Of a stretch of DNA of 64,000 bases, positions 27,151 through 37,348 are shown one piece after another. Location of the stretch: NCBI RefSeq assembly GCF_000308755.1, contig NZ_BAGF01000026.1, positions 24,698-88,697 on the forward strand. The letters run 5' to 3'. The notes under the pieces were generated by a model, which searched no databases, was not told the origin of the DNA, and saw nothing but the letters and a program-made list of their open reading frames with translations. Each line of letters opens with the position of its first letter. Positions within the stretch are counted from its first letter, which is position 1. Source of the stretch: Nocardia pneumoniae NBRC 100136. GTDB lineage: Bacteria; Actinomycetota; Actinomycetes; Mycobacteriales; Mycobacteriaceae. The position numbers and the translations under genes are program-made.

Positions 27151-27517
27151 GCCTGTTTCCTCGTGTTCCTGTCTGGTGGTCTGTCCTGGGAAAAGTTCGT
27201 AAGCGCGCGAAACACCCGAACTGAACGGGTAACGCAGCGCCGAAGATCGAGAGTACCAGTCGCCGTCTGGCACACGAAATCGACACCAGGGAGGCCGGGT
27301 CGAATCATCGACAGAGGTGGCTCGACCCTTGCGAAATCGTTGTGCATATCGCGGCTCGCATTCAGACACCGCGCGAAGATCGCCGTGCGAGACACGCGGG
27401 TCGCGTAGCGTGTCGGAAGACCGGTACGGCTCGGGGCCGCACAATCACGCACCGAAGGTGCCGCGACCGGGACAACTGATTTCGTAAGCACATGGGTAAC
27501 CGGGTACGCCCAGAACT
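27151..27517. other. divergent region between rpsT and the aquaporin
   Basis: About 370 bp upstream of rpsT, before the 76-bp repeats. It must hold the rpsT promoter, but I cannot place it with confidence. No gene is supported; open frames here are shadows caused by GC bias. Confidence 0.4.
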
Positions 27518-27672
27518 CGAGCGGCACCCAACGCAGGACCTGTACGTAGGTCTCGTGCCACCTGACTTGTACGGCCTGAAGGTCCGGAGAGGCGGACGAG
27601 CACCCAACGCAGGACCTGAACGCAAATCCCCACGCACCCGACTGGTACGGCCTGAATACCCGGAGAGGCGGA
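27518..27672 (+). repeat. 76-bp tandem duplication upstream of the aquaporin
   Basis: The copies run about 27518-27596 and 27597-27672. Shared blocks are CACCCAACGCAGGACCTG (27525 and 27601), GTACGGCCTGAA, and CCGGAGAGGCGGACGAGCAC (ends 76 bp apart). Between these the copies have diverged. The second copy ends on the ATG of the aquaporin gene, so the ribosome-binding region itself is part of the duplicated unit. Confidence 0.85.
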
Positions 27673-27679
27673 CGAGCAC

Positions 27680-28468
27680 ATGTCTCCAACGGCCCAGGAA
27701 GTCGTCGAAGAGGCTGTCGAGAACGAACCGATTCCCAACAGCAAGAAATGGGGCGCCGAAGCGCTCGGCACCTTCGTCCTGGTGACCGGCGGTGTCGGCA
27801 CGGCGGTGCTGGCGGGGGAGAAGGTCGGTCCGCTGGGCGTCGCGCTGGCGTTCGGCTTGACGCTGATGTTCCTGGTCTACTCGATCGGGCCGATTTCGGG
27901 TTGTCACGTCAATCCGGCGGTCACGATCGGGCAGTTGCTGCTCGGCCGGATCGGCGCGGTGGTCGCGGGCGGCTACGTGATCGCGCAGCTGATCGGCGGC
28001 TTCCTGGCCGGTCTCGTGTTGTTCGCGCTGGCCAAGAACCTGCCGTCGTACGACCGCTCGATCGACGGCCTCGGCGCGAACGGGTGGGGCCGGCACAGCC
28101 CGGCGGCGGCGAGGGGGCCGCTCGGCGAGGTGGTCGTGCAGAACGGCTACGGGATGGCGGCCATGATCATCGTCGAGGTGATGTTGACCGCGTTGCTGGT
28201 CTTCGTGGTGCTGTCCTCGACCGACCAGATCTCCGACGTGCCGCTGGCCGGCCTGTCCATCGGTGTGACGCTGGCGGTCATCCACCTCGTGTCGATCCCG
28301 GTGGACAACACCTCGGTCAACCCGGCCCGCAGCCTGGCCGTGGCGCCCTACCAGGACGGCGCGATGGGACAGGTCTGGGCGTTCGTGGTGTTCCCCCTGA
28401 TCGGCGGCGCGCTCGGCGCCCTGCTGTACGGCCTGCTGTACGGCCGGTCCCGCGAAATGATCTCCTGA
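27680..28468 (+). CDS. aquaporin (MIP family, AqpZ-like)
   Basis: A 262-residue channel with six hydrophobic helices and both half-helices bearing NPA boxes, HVNPAVT and SVNPARS. Selectivity-filter residues follow the water-specific type: His in IHLVSIPVDNT, Thr four residues before the second box, and Arg after it. This favours a water channel over a glycerol facilitator, which would have Gly instead of His. It has an acidic N-terminal tail of about 22 residues. The ATG at 27680 lies at the end of a 76-bp tandem duplication; GAGAGG is about 13 bases upstream, which is rather far. Confidence 0.9.
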   Translation: MSPTAQEVVEEAVENEPIPNSKKWGAEALGTFVLVTGGVGTAVLAGEKVGPLGVALAFGLTLMFLVYSIGPISGCHVNPAVTIGQLLLGRIGAVVAGGYVIAQLIGGFLAGLVLFALAKNLPSYDRSIDGLGANGWGRHSPAAARGPLGEVVVQNGYGMAAMIIVEVMLTALLVFVVLSSTDQISDVPLAGLSIGVTLAVIHLVSIPVDNTSVNPARSLAVAPYQDGAMGQVWAFVVFPLIGGALGALLYGLLYGRSREMIS

Positions 28469-28498
28469 CCACCGCTGAAACCGGTCGCCGGATTGCCT

Positions 28499-29053
28499 TC
28501 AGCTCCAGTTGTATTCGGCGACGAGCCGGTGGGCGACCAGGTCGAAGGTCTTGCGTTCCAGGATCGCTCCCTCGCGGCGGATGCCCGCCTCGGGCACGTC
28601 GAGCACCCGGTCGAGCCGGACCCAGCTGGGGCGTCCATCGTGATCCCAGGACCCGCTGCCGATGCCGACCCAGTCGCGGTCGAACGCGCGTTCCGGATTC
28701 GACGACAGCATCAGGCCCAGCAGCGTGCGGCGGTCGCGACCCACCACGAGCACCGGCCGGTCCTTGCCGTTGCTCGGGTCCTCCTCGAACGGCACCCAGG
28801 TCCAGACGATCTCGCCGGGATCGGCACGCCCGTCCAACTGCGGTGAGTACACGATCTGCCGGGCCCGCTCGGCCGTCGGTACCGGAATCGACGCGGCGGG
28901 CCGCACCGAGACGCCAGCGGCCGTCCGCCGCGGCCCCAGCGTCCCCACCAGGCGCTCGACCAGCCTGGGGCCCTGCCGCTTGACGATCTTGGGCCCCTGC
29001 TCCGACGCGAGAAGGCCGATCTGCTTGCCGAGGGAGTTCCAACTTCGGGCCAT
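28499..29053 (-). CDS. PemK/MazF-like fold protein, solitary
   Basis: A 184-residue product from ATG 29053 (MARSWNSLGKQIG). The N-terminal 75 residues are basic and linker-like. The C-terminal part has the PemK-like barrel start PGEIVWTWVPFEEDPSNGKDRPVLVV (motif PGEIVW, then KDRPVLVVGR), which in MazF/PemK RNases contains the conserved P-G and R-P-x-L-V elements. There is no antitoxin gene on either side, and the N-terminal extension is unlike free MazF toxins. It may therefore be a housekeeping relative rather than a toxin. It lies next to the DUF4276/ATPase pair on the same strand. Confidence 0.75.
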   Translation of the reverse strand: MARSWNSLGKQIGLLASEQGPKIVKRQGPRLVERLVGTLGPRRTAAGVSVRPAASIPVPTAERARQIVYSPQLDGRADPGEIVWTWVPFEEDPSNGKDRPVLVVGRDRRTLLGLMLSSNPERAFDRDWVGIGSGSWDHDGRPSWVRLDRVLDVPEAGIRREGAILERKTFDLVAHRLVAEYNWS

Positions 29054-29146
29054 CTCTGGAGGATAACGGCGCACCCCCGCGTTCTCACCCGCGCACGCAA
29101 CACACTTGCCGTGTCGTTCGGACTCGACGGGCACCACGCCTCAGCC

Positions 29147-29818
29147 TTATTGCAGGCAACTGTCCAGCATCGAGAGCCATCGGTCGAGGTGCGGGCACTG
29201 GGCCCGCAGTGCGTCCACCCCGAGGTCGGCTATCGCGAGCGGGCCGTCGGTCGTCTTCGAATACTGCGGGCAATAGTTCAGAATCCGTTTGGACGGCGCG
29301 GTTTCAGGACCGTCGTTGACCAGTTCTGGCCCGCCTGCCGCCTGTACATCTTCCACCAGCCGTTCAGTGAGTCCGGGCAGAAGGTGACCGACCTGCTCGG
29401 CGGCGGCGAAGACCCAGGTTTCCATCTCATGCAGGATCAAGTGGGGCAGGAAGCGTGGGTCGGCGGAGCCGATGGCCAGGGACCGCTCCACATGCTGGAC
29501 GCGATCATGCGGTGACAGCCCGGGAGGAATGTCGGCCATGCCCGGACTATCCGGTGGGAAGGCATAGAAATCGAACAGCGTGGAGAGCACCCGAAGACTC
29601 GAATCCCGCAGCAGCAGCTTGATCTCTCGTTCGATTTTGCTCCAACTACTCACGCCGCCACGGTGGTTGGGACCACCTGCGGGTCGTTTCGTCGTGACGA
29701 TCGAGTGGGTGACCGTCCAGCCGCGTTCGGCGAGGTAGGGACCCAGGACATTGCTGACGACGATTTCTTCGCTTTGACCTTCCACGAGCAGGTGGAGGCG
29801 GTGATAGGTGGCCGTCAT
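29147..29818 (-). CDS. DUF4276 protein (TOPRIM-like putative nuclease), partner of the AAA ATPase
   Basis: A 223-residue protein. The start HLLVEGQSEE (E13) matches the TOPRIM-type LVEGxxE strand. LFDFYAFP (D83) and LILHEMETW (H130, E131, E133) give the further acidic residues expected of a metal-dependent nuclease. The block TAPSKRILNYCPQYSK is a hallmark of DUF4276. The ATG at 29818 overlaps the stop of the ATPase gene (ATGA), so the two proteins are made together. OLD, PARIS and Gabija defence systems join ATPase and TOPRIM-like modules; I infer a related split system. GC content looks lower than in flanking genes. Confidence 0.85.
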   Translation of the reverse strand: MTATYHRLHLLVEGQSEEIVVSNVLGPYLAERGWTVTHSIVTTKRPAGGPNHRGGVSSWSKIEREIKLLLRDSSLRVLSTLFDFYAFPPDSPGMADIPPGLSPHDRVQHVERSLAIGSADPRFLPHLILHEMETWVFAAAEQVGHLLPGLTERLVEDVQAAGGPELVNDGPETAPSKRILNYCPQYSKTTDGPLAIADLGVDALRAQCPHLDRWLSMLDSCLQ

Positions 29819-30936
29819 ACTGGGCCGGATTCCTCCCTGACCGGTCGCCCGCCGAGCAGGTTCTTCTCCCACAGCTCGCCCAGTGAGTACTCCGCCAGCC
29901 ATGCTTCCAAGATGGTGGCGTCGGGACGGGAGAAGGCCGATCCGCCGTCCTTGCGCTCCACCACGATCAAGTCATCGACGTCGAATCTGTTCATCAGCGT
30001 GACGGACTGGGTAGCGATCAGGACCTGGCTGCGGGTGGACGCTTGTCGGAGCAGATTCGCCAATTGCACGATGGCGAAAGGGTGCAGCCCCAGCTCGGGC
30101 TCGTCCAAGACGACGAGAGCGGGCAGATCCGGTTGCAGGAGGAGCGTCGCCAGACACACGAAGCGAAGCGTTCCGTCCGACATCTGGTTGGCCGAGAAAA
30201 CCGTGTCCAGGCCTTGTTGCTGCCAGCGGAGGCGGATGCGATCGTGACTTTCCGGCTTCAGGACGAAATCCCGGAAGAAAGGCGCCACCAGCTGAATCGC
30301 GCCCACGATGCGGCGGTATGCGGCTTGGTCGGAGATTTCGCCGCTGGTCTGCAACCGGTACAGGTACGCGGCAAGGTTGCCTGCGTCCGGTCGTAGGCTC
30401 ACGTTGTCTCCAGTTGGGACCATCCGTTTGACCGGAGCGTCGGCGCTCGTGTCGTGAAAGTGGTAGACCTTGCAGCCCTCCAGCAGTTCGAAGACGGACT
30501 TGGCGATACCAGCCTGCGGCCCGCCGGTTTCCGTAGAGAGCCGCGACTCGCGGTGTCCTCGGCCGAGGGACTTGCTGTAGGGCCGGTCGTATCCCTGCCC
30601 TCGGTAGTAGATGTTCTCGCGGTCGAAGATCAGTTCGTCATTCGCAGCCGGTACCAGGACGGCCTCGTAGGAGTTCGGTTCCGCGTCCAGCTCCAAACGA
30701 ATCCGCGAGGACCCGTCTCCATCGGTGAGGAGCGCGGAAGCGCCGCCGTTCAGGCCGACGAAAAGATTCAGCTCGCCGTCGATGATGCGTCCGAGAAGGG
30801 CCAGCGCTTGGACGAAGTTGCTCTTTCCCGCGCCGTTTGCGCCGACCAGGATGTTGAGCTGCCCGAGTTCGACCGTCGCCGATCGGATCGACGTGAATCC
30901 CTCGATCTGAATTTTTTTCAGCGGTTGGCCGGGCAT
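29815..30936 (-). CDS. AAA/ABC-type ATPase (RecF/OLD-like), partner of DUF4276
   Basis: A 373-residue SMC/RecF-class ATPase. Walker A is GANGAGKS (32-39), the signature-like motif is NQMSDGTLRF, Walker B is ALVVLDEPELGLHP, and the H-loop-like position is occupied by Gln in IATQSVTLM. No long coiled coil is present, which fits the predicted-ATPase group COG4637 rather than SMC proteins. The start at ATG 30936 is supported by a -10 box (TAGAGT) exactly six bases upstream, implying a leaderless mRNA. The DUF4276 gene overlaps its stop. The pair is probably an anti-phage or genome-surveillance module; it breaks the otherwise conserved rpsT-lepA neighbourhood. Confidence 0.88.
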   Translation of the reverse strand: MPGQPLKKIQIEGFTSIRSATVELGQLNILVGANGAGKSNFVQALALLGRIIDGELNLFVGLNGGASALLTDGDGSSRIRLELDAEPNSYEAVLVPAANDELIFDRENIYYRGQGYDRPYSKSLGRGHRESRLSTETGGPQAGIAKSVFELLEGCKVYHFHDTSADAPVKRMVPTGDNVSLRPDAGNLAAYLYRLQTSGEISDQAAYRRIVGAIQLVAPFFRDFVLKPESHDRIRLRWQQQGLDTVFSANQMSDGTLRFVCLATLLLQPDLPALVVLDEPELGLHPFAIVQLANLLRQASTRSQVLIATQSVTLMNRFDVDDLIVVERKDGGSAFSRPDATILEAWLAEYSLGELWEKNLLGGRPVREESGPV

Positions 30937-30942
30937 GGGCTC

Positions 30943-30948
30943 ACTCTA
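30943..30948 (-). promoter_or_regulatory. -10 box of the ATPase/DUF4276 operon (leaderless)
   Basis: On the minus strand TAGAGT is followed by GAGCCC and then ATG, so transcription should begin at the start codon. It fixes the start of the ATPase gene. Confidence 0.6.
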
Positions 30949-31091
30949 CGGTGCACCGCTGACATACCCGGGATCTGCTGAGCGGACCGTGCGGGGTGGC
31001 CATGGTCTGGGCCCGCAGACCACGATTCGGTGCACCGGCGGCGGAAGCTTCGCACTGCTCATGGGACGATGGGGGCAGTTTGCCGATACCC

Positions 31092-32969
<1,878 letters not shown>

Positions 32970-33223
32970 GCGCGCGCCAGCGACGTTTTCGATCCGGCCT
33001 GGTCGCGGCGTGTATTCGAGGCCGTGTCCGGTCCGGAAGGCCACTGGAAATAGGGCTTTCGGTCCGGAAATTCGGATGACAGGGTTGTGTTGCTCGCCAC
33101 AGCCAGATTCTCTACAGTCCTGGAGAATGTGACAGCCGAGTATTCCGGAAATACTGTTGGGTGATCTTCACTTGGTCGGACCGGCGTGGGTGAGGATGCT
33201 GGACAACCGAGAGTGGAGCTTCT

Positions 33224-35428
33224 ATGACGCGTGATCTGCCCTTCGACGACGACAACGAAGCGGCCGACCGCGCGGGCGACACCGCCTACCGGGTGGCCAC
33301 CGGCGTCGCGCGAGTCGCGCGGGCGGGCGCCTACGTCACCGGCGGGGCCCTCGTGGCCGCCAACGGTGGCGGCGTGCCCGCACAGCCCGGCGAATCCCGG
33401 CTCGACAGCTGGAACACCGGCTGGGCACACAGCACCGACCCCGATCCCGACCAGCCGAGCCCGGTGATCACCTTCCCCGACCCGGTCGAGCTGGGCCCGC
33501 TCCCGCCGCACGCATCGAATAGTCCAGTGGCGCACGGGAACCCGGCACCGGGCTTCCCCCTGCCCGGCACCGGCGCCGGATCCGCCGAGTTCTCCCTGCC
33601 GACGCTCGGCGGCGAGTACAACGGCACCGACGCGGGCCTGCCGCTGCCTACGCTCGGCGGTGAGACCGACGCCGGGATGTCGCTGCCGAGCCTGTCCGGC
33701 GACGCGGGGACGAACAGCATGCAGGTGCCCGGACACTCCGGTGGCGGTGTCCCCGGACTGGGCGGCATCCCAGGCACGCAGGGCGGTCTCCCGGGCGGAC
33801 TGGCCATTCCCGGGACACAGGGCAACGTGTCGAACGGACTTTCCCTCCCCGGTGTGCGGCACGAGTCCGCCCGCGAGCTCGACCCCGAGCCCGGCGGGCA
33901 CGGGTTCGGCCTGCCCGGCCACGGACTCGGCCAGGCCGGACACGGTTTCGGTCTACCGGGCGCAAACGGTTTCGTCGCGCCGGGCTCCACGGTCTTCGAC
34001 CTGCCCGGCACCAGCGCGGTCGCCGCGACGCCGACCGCCGACGATCCGTTCGACGGCATCGGCGCGGGCGGCGACCAGCTCGGCATGTTCGTCGGCACCC
34101 AGTGGTCGGTCGACTTCGGGCTCGGACCGAACGGGATCTACTTCACCTCGGAAATGGAGGTGGATCTCGCGGTGGGCCGGGTCGGCGACCAGCTCGACGA
34201 GTACACCGACTGGCTGGCCGACGGCATCCGCGTGCCGGACGGCGCCGAACGCGAGGTCACCGAGCCGCAGGCGCCGGGGCAGAGCACTACCGGCCTGCTC
34301 GGCGGCTTCGGCACGCCGACCGCGGGCACGTCCGCGGCGCAGTCGTCGGCGGCGTCCTCCGCCGCGCAGTCCTCGGCCGCCTCGGGTGTCGCGCAGCCGT
34401 TGGGCGCATCGGCCCCGATCGGCACCGCCCCCGTCGTCTCGGTCGCTCCCGCGGCTTCGGTCGCCCCTGCTTCCGCGGTCGCGCCGGTCGCCTCGGTGGC
34501 TCCCGCCGCCCCGATGGCCGCGCCCGCCCCCGCGGCGGTCGCCGCCGCTCCGGTCGTCGCCGCCACACCGCTGCAGACCACGATCCAGCCCGATCCCGCC
34601 TCGACGCCGATCGCGAATGTCCTTGCCGCGCCGGAGGGTCCGTCGGTGCTCACCGCACCGGCCGCGTCGCTGCCCGCGCTGTTCGACGCGGTGCGGCCGA
34701 CGCCGGTGGTGAAGCCGGTGCCGGTGACCGATTCGCAGCCGTCGCACCCGACGCAATCGCCGACGACGGTCACCAACCCGACCACGATCATCAAGACCAC
34801 GCCGACACCGGGTGTCCCGGGGGACGTGACCACCCCGACCGTGCCGAAGACGCCGGACCACGACGTCACCAAGTTCCCCGGCGCCACCACGGCGCCGCAC
34901 GGCGGTATCACCACCGTCCCGGACGTGACGACGACCAAGGTCCCCGGCGTGACCATCACCCCGGCGCCGACGCACGGCGCTCCGTCCACCTCGGACGACG
35001 ACGTGACAACACCGGGCGGCAACACCGGCCGCCCCAGCACCGGGGGAACGTCGCACAGCACCCGGCCGACGAACGACATCCCGGGCGATGACGTGCCGAC
35101 CGTGAGCCGCCCGTCCGATCCGACGTTCTCCGCGCCCGACCAGCCGACCTACAGCGCACCCGCGCAAGCGCCCACCGTCGAGCCGCACACGCCGGTCCCG
35201 ACCTACGTCGCACCCGCGCCCACCCAGCCGCCGGTGCCGGTGAAGCCGCAGGTGATCGACCCCAAGCCGCAAGGGATCTCGGCGCCGCTGTCGGTCGACG
35301 ACCACACCTACGACCATTCCGCGCTGCTGGCCTCCGGAAGTGGTCTCTCCGGCGCACTGCTGCCCGACTCGGTCATAGCCGAGACACACCACACGGCGTC
35401 CGATGTGGTGGACGTCTCGCTGCTGTAG
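33224..35428 (+). CDS. IniB-like low-complexity protein
   Basis: The 734-residue protein has no hydrophobic signal peptide. The acidic start LPFDDDNEAADRAGD leads into a short helix and a Gly/Pro/Leu-rich section with repeated LP-TLGGE and LPG-HGFG motifs (about 105-265). A compact segment follows (MFVGTQWSVDFGLGPNGIYFTSEMEVDL, about 288-316), then Ala/Ser/Val and Pro/Thr-rich repeats to the end. It is followed after 82 bp by a dynamin-like GTPase. The combination recalls mycobacterial iniB-iniA, induced by cell-wall inhibitors. The assignment is by architecture and context, since low-complexity sequence cannot be aligned by eye. Preceding bases 32970-33223 show nothing clear. Confidence 0.6.
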   Translation: MTRDLPFDDDNEAADRAGDTAYRVATGVARVARAGAYVTGGALVAANGGGVPAQPGESRLDSWNTGWAHSTDPDPDQPSPVITFPDPVELGPLPPHASNSPVAHGNPAPGFPLPGTGAGSAEFSLPTLGGEYNGTDAGLPLPTLGGETDAGMSLPSLSGDAGTNSMQVPGHSGGGVPGLGGIPGTQGGLPGGLAIPGTQGNVSNGLSLPGVRHESARELDPEPGGHGFGLPGHGLGQAGHGFGLPGANGFVAPGSTVFDLPGTSAVAATPTADDPFDGIGAGGDQLGMFVGTQWSVDFGLGPNGIYFTSEMEVDLAVGRVGDQLDEYTDWLADGIRVPDGAEREVTEPQAPGQSTTGLLGGFGTPTAGTSAAQSSAASSAAQSSAASGVAQPLGASAPIGTAPVVSVAPAASVAPASAVAPVASVAPAAPMAAPAPAAVAAAPVVAATPLQTTIQPDPASTPIANVLAAPEGPSVLTAPAASLPALFDAVRPTPVVKPVPVTDSQPSHPTQSPTTVTNPTTIIKTTPTPGVPGDVTTPTVPKTPDHDVTKFPGATTAPHGGITTVPDVTTTKVPGVTITPAPTHGAPSTSDDDVTTPGGNTGRPSTGGTSHSTRPTNDIPGDDVPTVSRPSDPTFSAPDQPTYSAPAQAPTVEPHTPVPTYVAPAPTQPPVPVKPQVIDPKPQGISAPLSVDDHTYDHSALLASGSGLSGALLPDSVIAETHHTASDVVDVSLL

Positions 35429-35510
35429 CAGGGCCGCAAGGGGATTGGGCGACTGCCGAGCATACGCAGGGGGTATATCGAACGAGAGTCACCGACAGTA
35501 AGGAGGAGGG

Positions 35511-37307
35511 TTGTCTGCCGCTGCCGGGCTGACGGCCGCAACGGTGAAACATCCGGATGCGATGGCCCCGCTCATCCGAATACTCGACGAGTTGCGGGAG
35601 ACAGCCCGATCCGCTGGGCGTGACGATCTCGGCAGCCGGCTGAACATGGTCCGCGCCAGGGTGACCGATCCCCGGGTGCGGCTCGTGGTCGTCGGCCCTC
35701 CGAAGAACGGTATGAGCACGCTGGTCAACAGTCTGGTCGGCGCCTCGGTCAGCGCGACGAACAGCGATCTGAGCGTCCCGGTGATCGTCGAGTACGGTCA
35801 GGAGCCGACCGCGACGCTGGTGCGCCAGACCGAATACGGCCGCACCGAACGCCAGTCGGTCGATCCGCTCGATCCGGGTCCGGCCCTGGCCACCCAGGGT
35901 GTCGTCCGCGCCGAATTCACCCAGCCGAGCCCGTTGCTCGCCGATGGCGTCGTGGTCATGGACGCGCCGGGTGCTCTGGGCGACAACCGCACCACCTGGT
36001 CGATGATCGCCGCGGCCGACGCCGTGCTCTACGTCGGGAACGCGGGCGCCGAGCTGACCATGGAGCAGATCGCCGAACTGCAGCGGATCGAGCAGATCTG
36101 CCCGACGGTGGTCTGCGTACTGAACAAGATCGACGTCTTTCCGCACTGGTCGCACACCCAGCAACGCAATCGGGAACTGCTCGACGCGGCGGGGCTCGGC
36201 TTCGCGGTCGCGCCGGTGTCCGCGGAGTTGCATCGGCAGGCCGAGACCACGGGCAACTACCAGCGCGATATCGAATCGGGTGTGCCGCAATTGATCGACC
36301 ACCTGCGCGACTACGTGATCGCCCGCGCCGACGCGGTGGCCACGGAAGCAGCGGTCCGGGACATCCGCCTGGTCTGCGATCATCTCGCGTCGACGCTGCG
36401 CACCGAGGCCGAGGCGCTGCGGGATCCGCACCGCAGGGCCGAGATCACCGACCAGCTCGTCCGCGCCCGCGACGAGGCCGAGCAGCTGCGGCAGCGGACG
36501 GCGAACTGGCAGGTCACCCTGGTCGACGGCGGCACGGAGCTGATGGCCGACATCGAGCACGACCTGCGCCACCGGCTGCGCAGCCTGATCCGCGACGCCG
36601 AGGCCGAGATCGCCCGGACCGATCCGGCTCGCCGGTGGAAGGATTTCGGGGCCGACCTGGACGCGCGCATCTGCGAGGCCGTCGAAGAGAATTTCGCCGT
36701 CGCGCACTACCGCTCGATGGAATTGTGCGAGCAGGTGGCCGCCAAGTTCCCGGCCCACAACCGTGCCGCGCCGCTGGTCGATCTGCGGTTGGCCGCTCCG
36801 GGGGACGTACTGGAAGCGGTGCAACCCCTGGAGTCGCTGGAGAGCGCGAAAGCCGGTGTGACCCAGCAGTTCCTGACCGGTCTGCGCGGCTCCTACGGCG
36901 GCATCCTGATGGTCGGTCTCGCCACCAGTCTGCTCGGCATGTCCCTGGTGAACTGGTACTCGGCGGGCGCGGGCGTCCTGCTCGGCGTGAACGCGCTGTG
37001 GGACGACCGCAAGAACCGCAAACTGCGCCGCCGCGCCGAGGCCAAGGTCGCGGTCGCCCGCCTGATGGACGACGTGATCTTCCAGGTCGGCAAGGAATCG
37101 CGAAACCGCCTGCGTGCCATGCAGCGTGTGCTGCGCGACCACTTCACCGAGCTCGCGGCCGAGGCATCCCGCGGCGCGGAGGAGGCGTTGCGGCTGGCCG
37201 AGGAGAACTACGGAAAGTACGGCGACCGCGGACAGGAACGGATCGCCGAACTCGAAGCGCGGCTCGGCAAACTGCGCGTGCTGCGCGACGAAGCGGAGAA
37301 GCTGTAA
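35511..37307 (+). CDS. dynamin-like GTPase, IniA/IniC type, with a substituted P-loop
   Basis: A 598-residue protein. The GTPase domain has a G1 that reads GPPKNGMSTLVN (about 62-73), with Met where the nucleotide-binding Lys should be and a Lys three positions earlier. G3 (MDAPGALGD) and G4 (LNKID) are intact. Long helical segments follow (about 280-420), then a hydrophobic pair GGILMVGLATSLLGMSL and WYSAGAGVLLGVNALW (about 463-497) that would act as the membrane-binding paddle. A terminal coiled coil ends the protein. The TTG start is chosen because AAGGAGG lies four to five bases upstream. It probably functions with the IniB-like protein in envelope-stress membrane remodelling. Confidence 0.85.
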   Translation: MSAAAGLTAATVKHPDAMAPLIRILDELRETARSAGRDDLGSRLNMVRARVTDPRVRLVVVGPPKNGMSTLVNSLVGASVSATNSDLSVPVIVEYGQEPTATLVRQTEYGRTERQSVDPLDPGPALATQGVVRAEFTQPSPLLADGVVVMDAPGALGDNRTTWSMIAAADAVLYVGNAGAELTMEQIAELQRIEQICPTVVCVLNKIDVFPHWSHTQQRNRELLDAAGLGFAVAPVSAELHRQAETTGNYQRDIESGVPQLIDHLRDYVIARADAVATEAAVRDIRLVCDHLASTLRTEAEALRDPHRRAEITDQLVRARDEAEQLRQRTANWQVTLVDGGTELMADIEHDLRHRLRSLIRDAEAEIARTDPARRWKDFGADLDARICEAVEENFAVAHYRSMELCEQVAAKFPAHNRAAPLVDLRLAAPGDVLEAVQPLESLESAKAGVTQQFLTGLRGSYGGILMVGLATSLLGMSLVNWYSAGAGVLLGVNALWDDRKNRKLRRRAEAKVAVARLMDDVIFQVGKESRNRLRAMQRVLRDHFTELAAEASRGAEEALRLAEENYGKYGDRGQERIAELEARLGKLRVLRDEAEKL

Positions 37308-37348
37308 CCGGATGACCGGGTGGTGGCGGATGCAACCACCCAGTGTCG

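Noticed and set aside
28499..29053. Classical toxin-antitoxin operon
   Set aside because: No small antitoxin frame overlaps or precedes the PemK-like gene.
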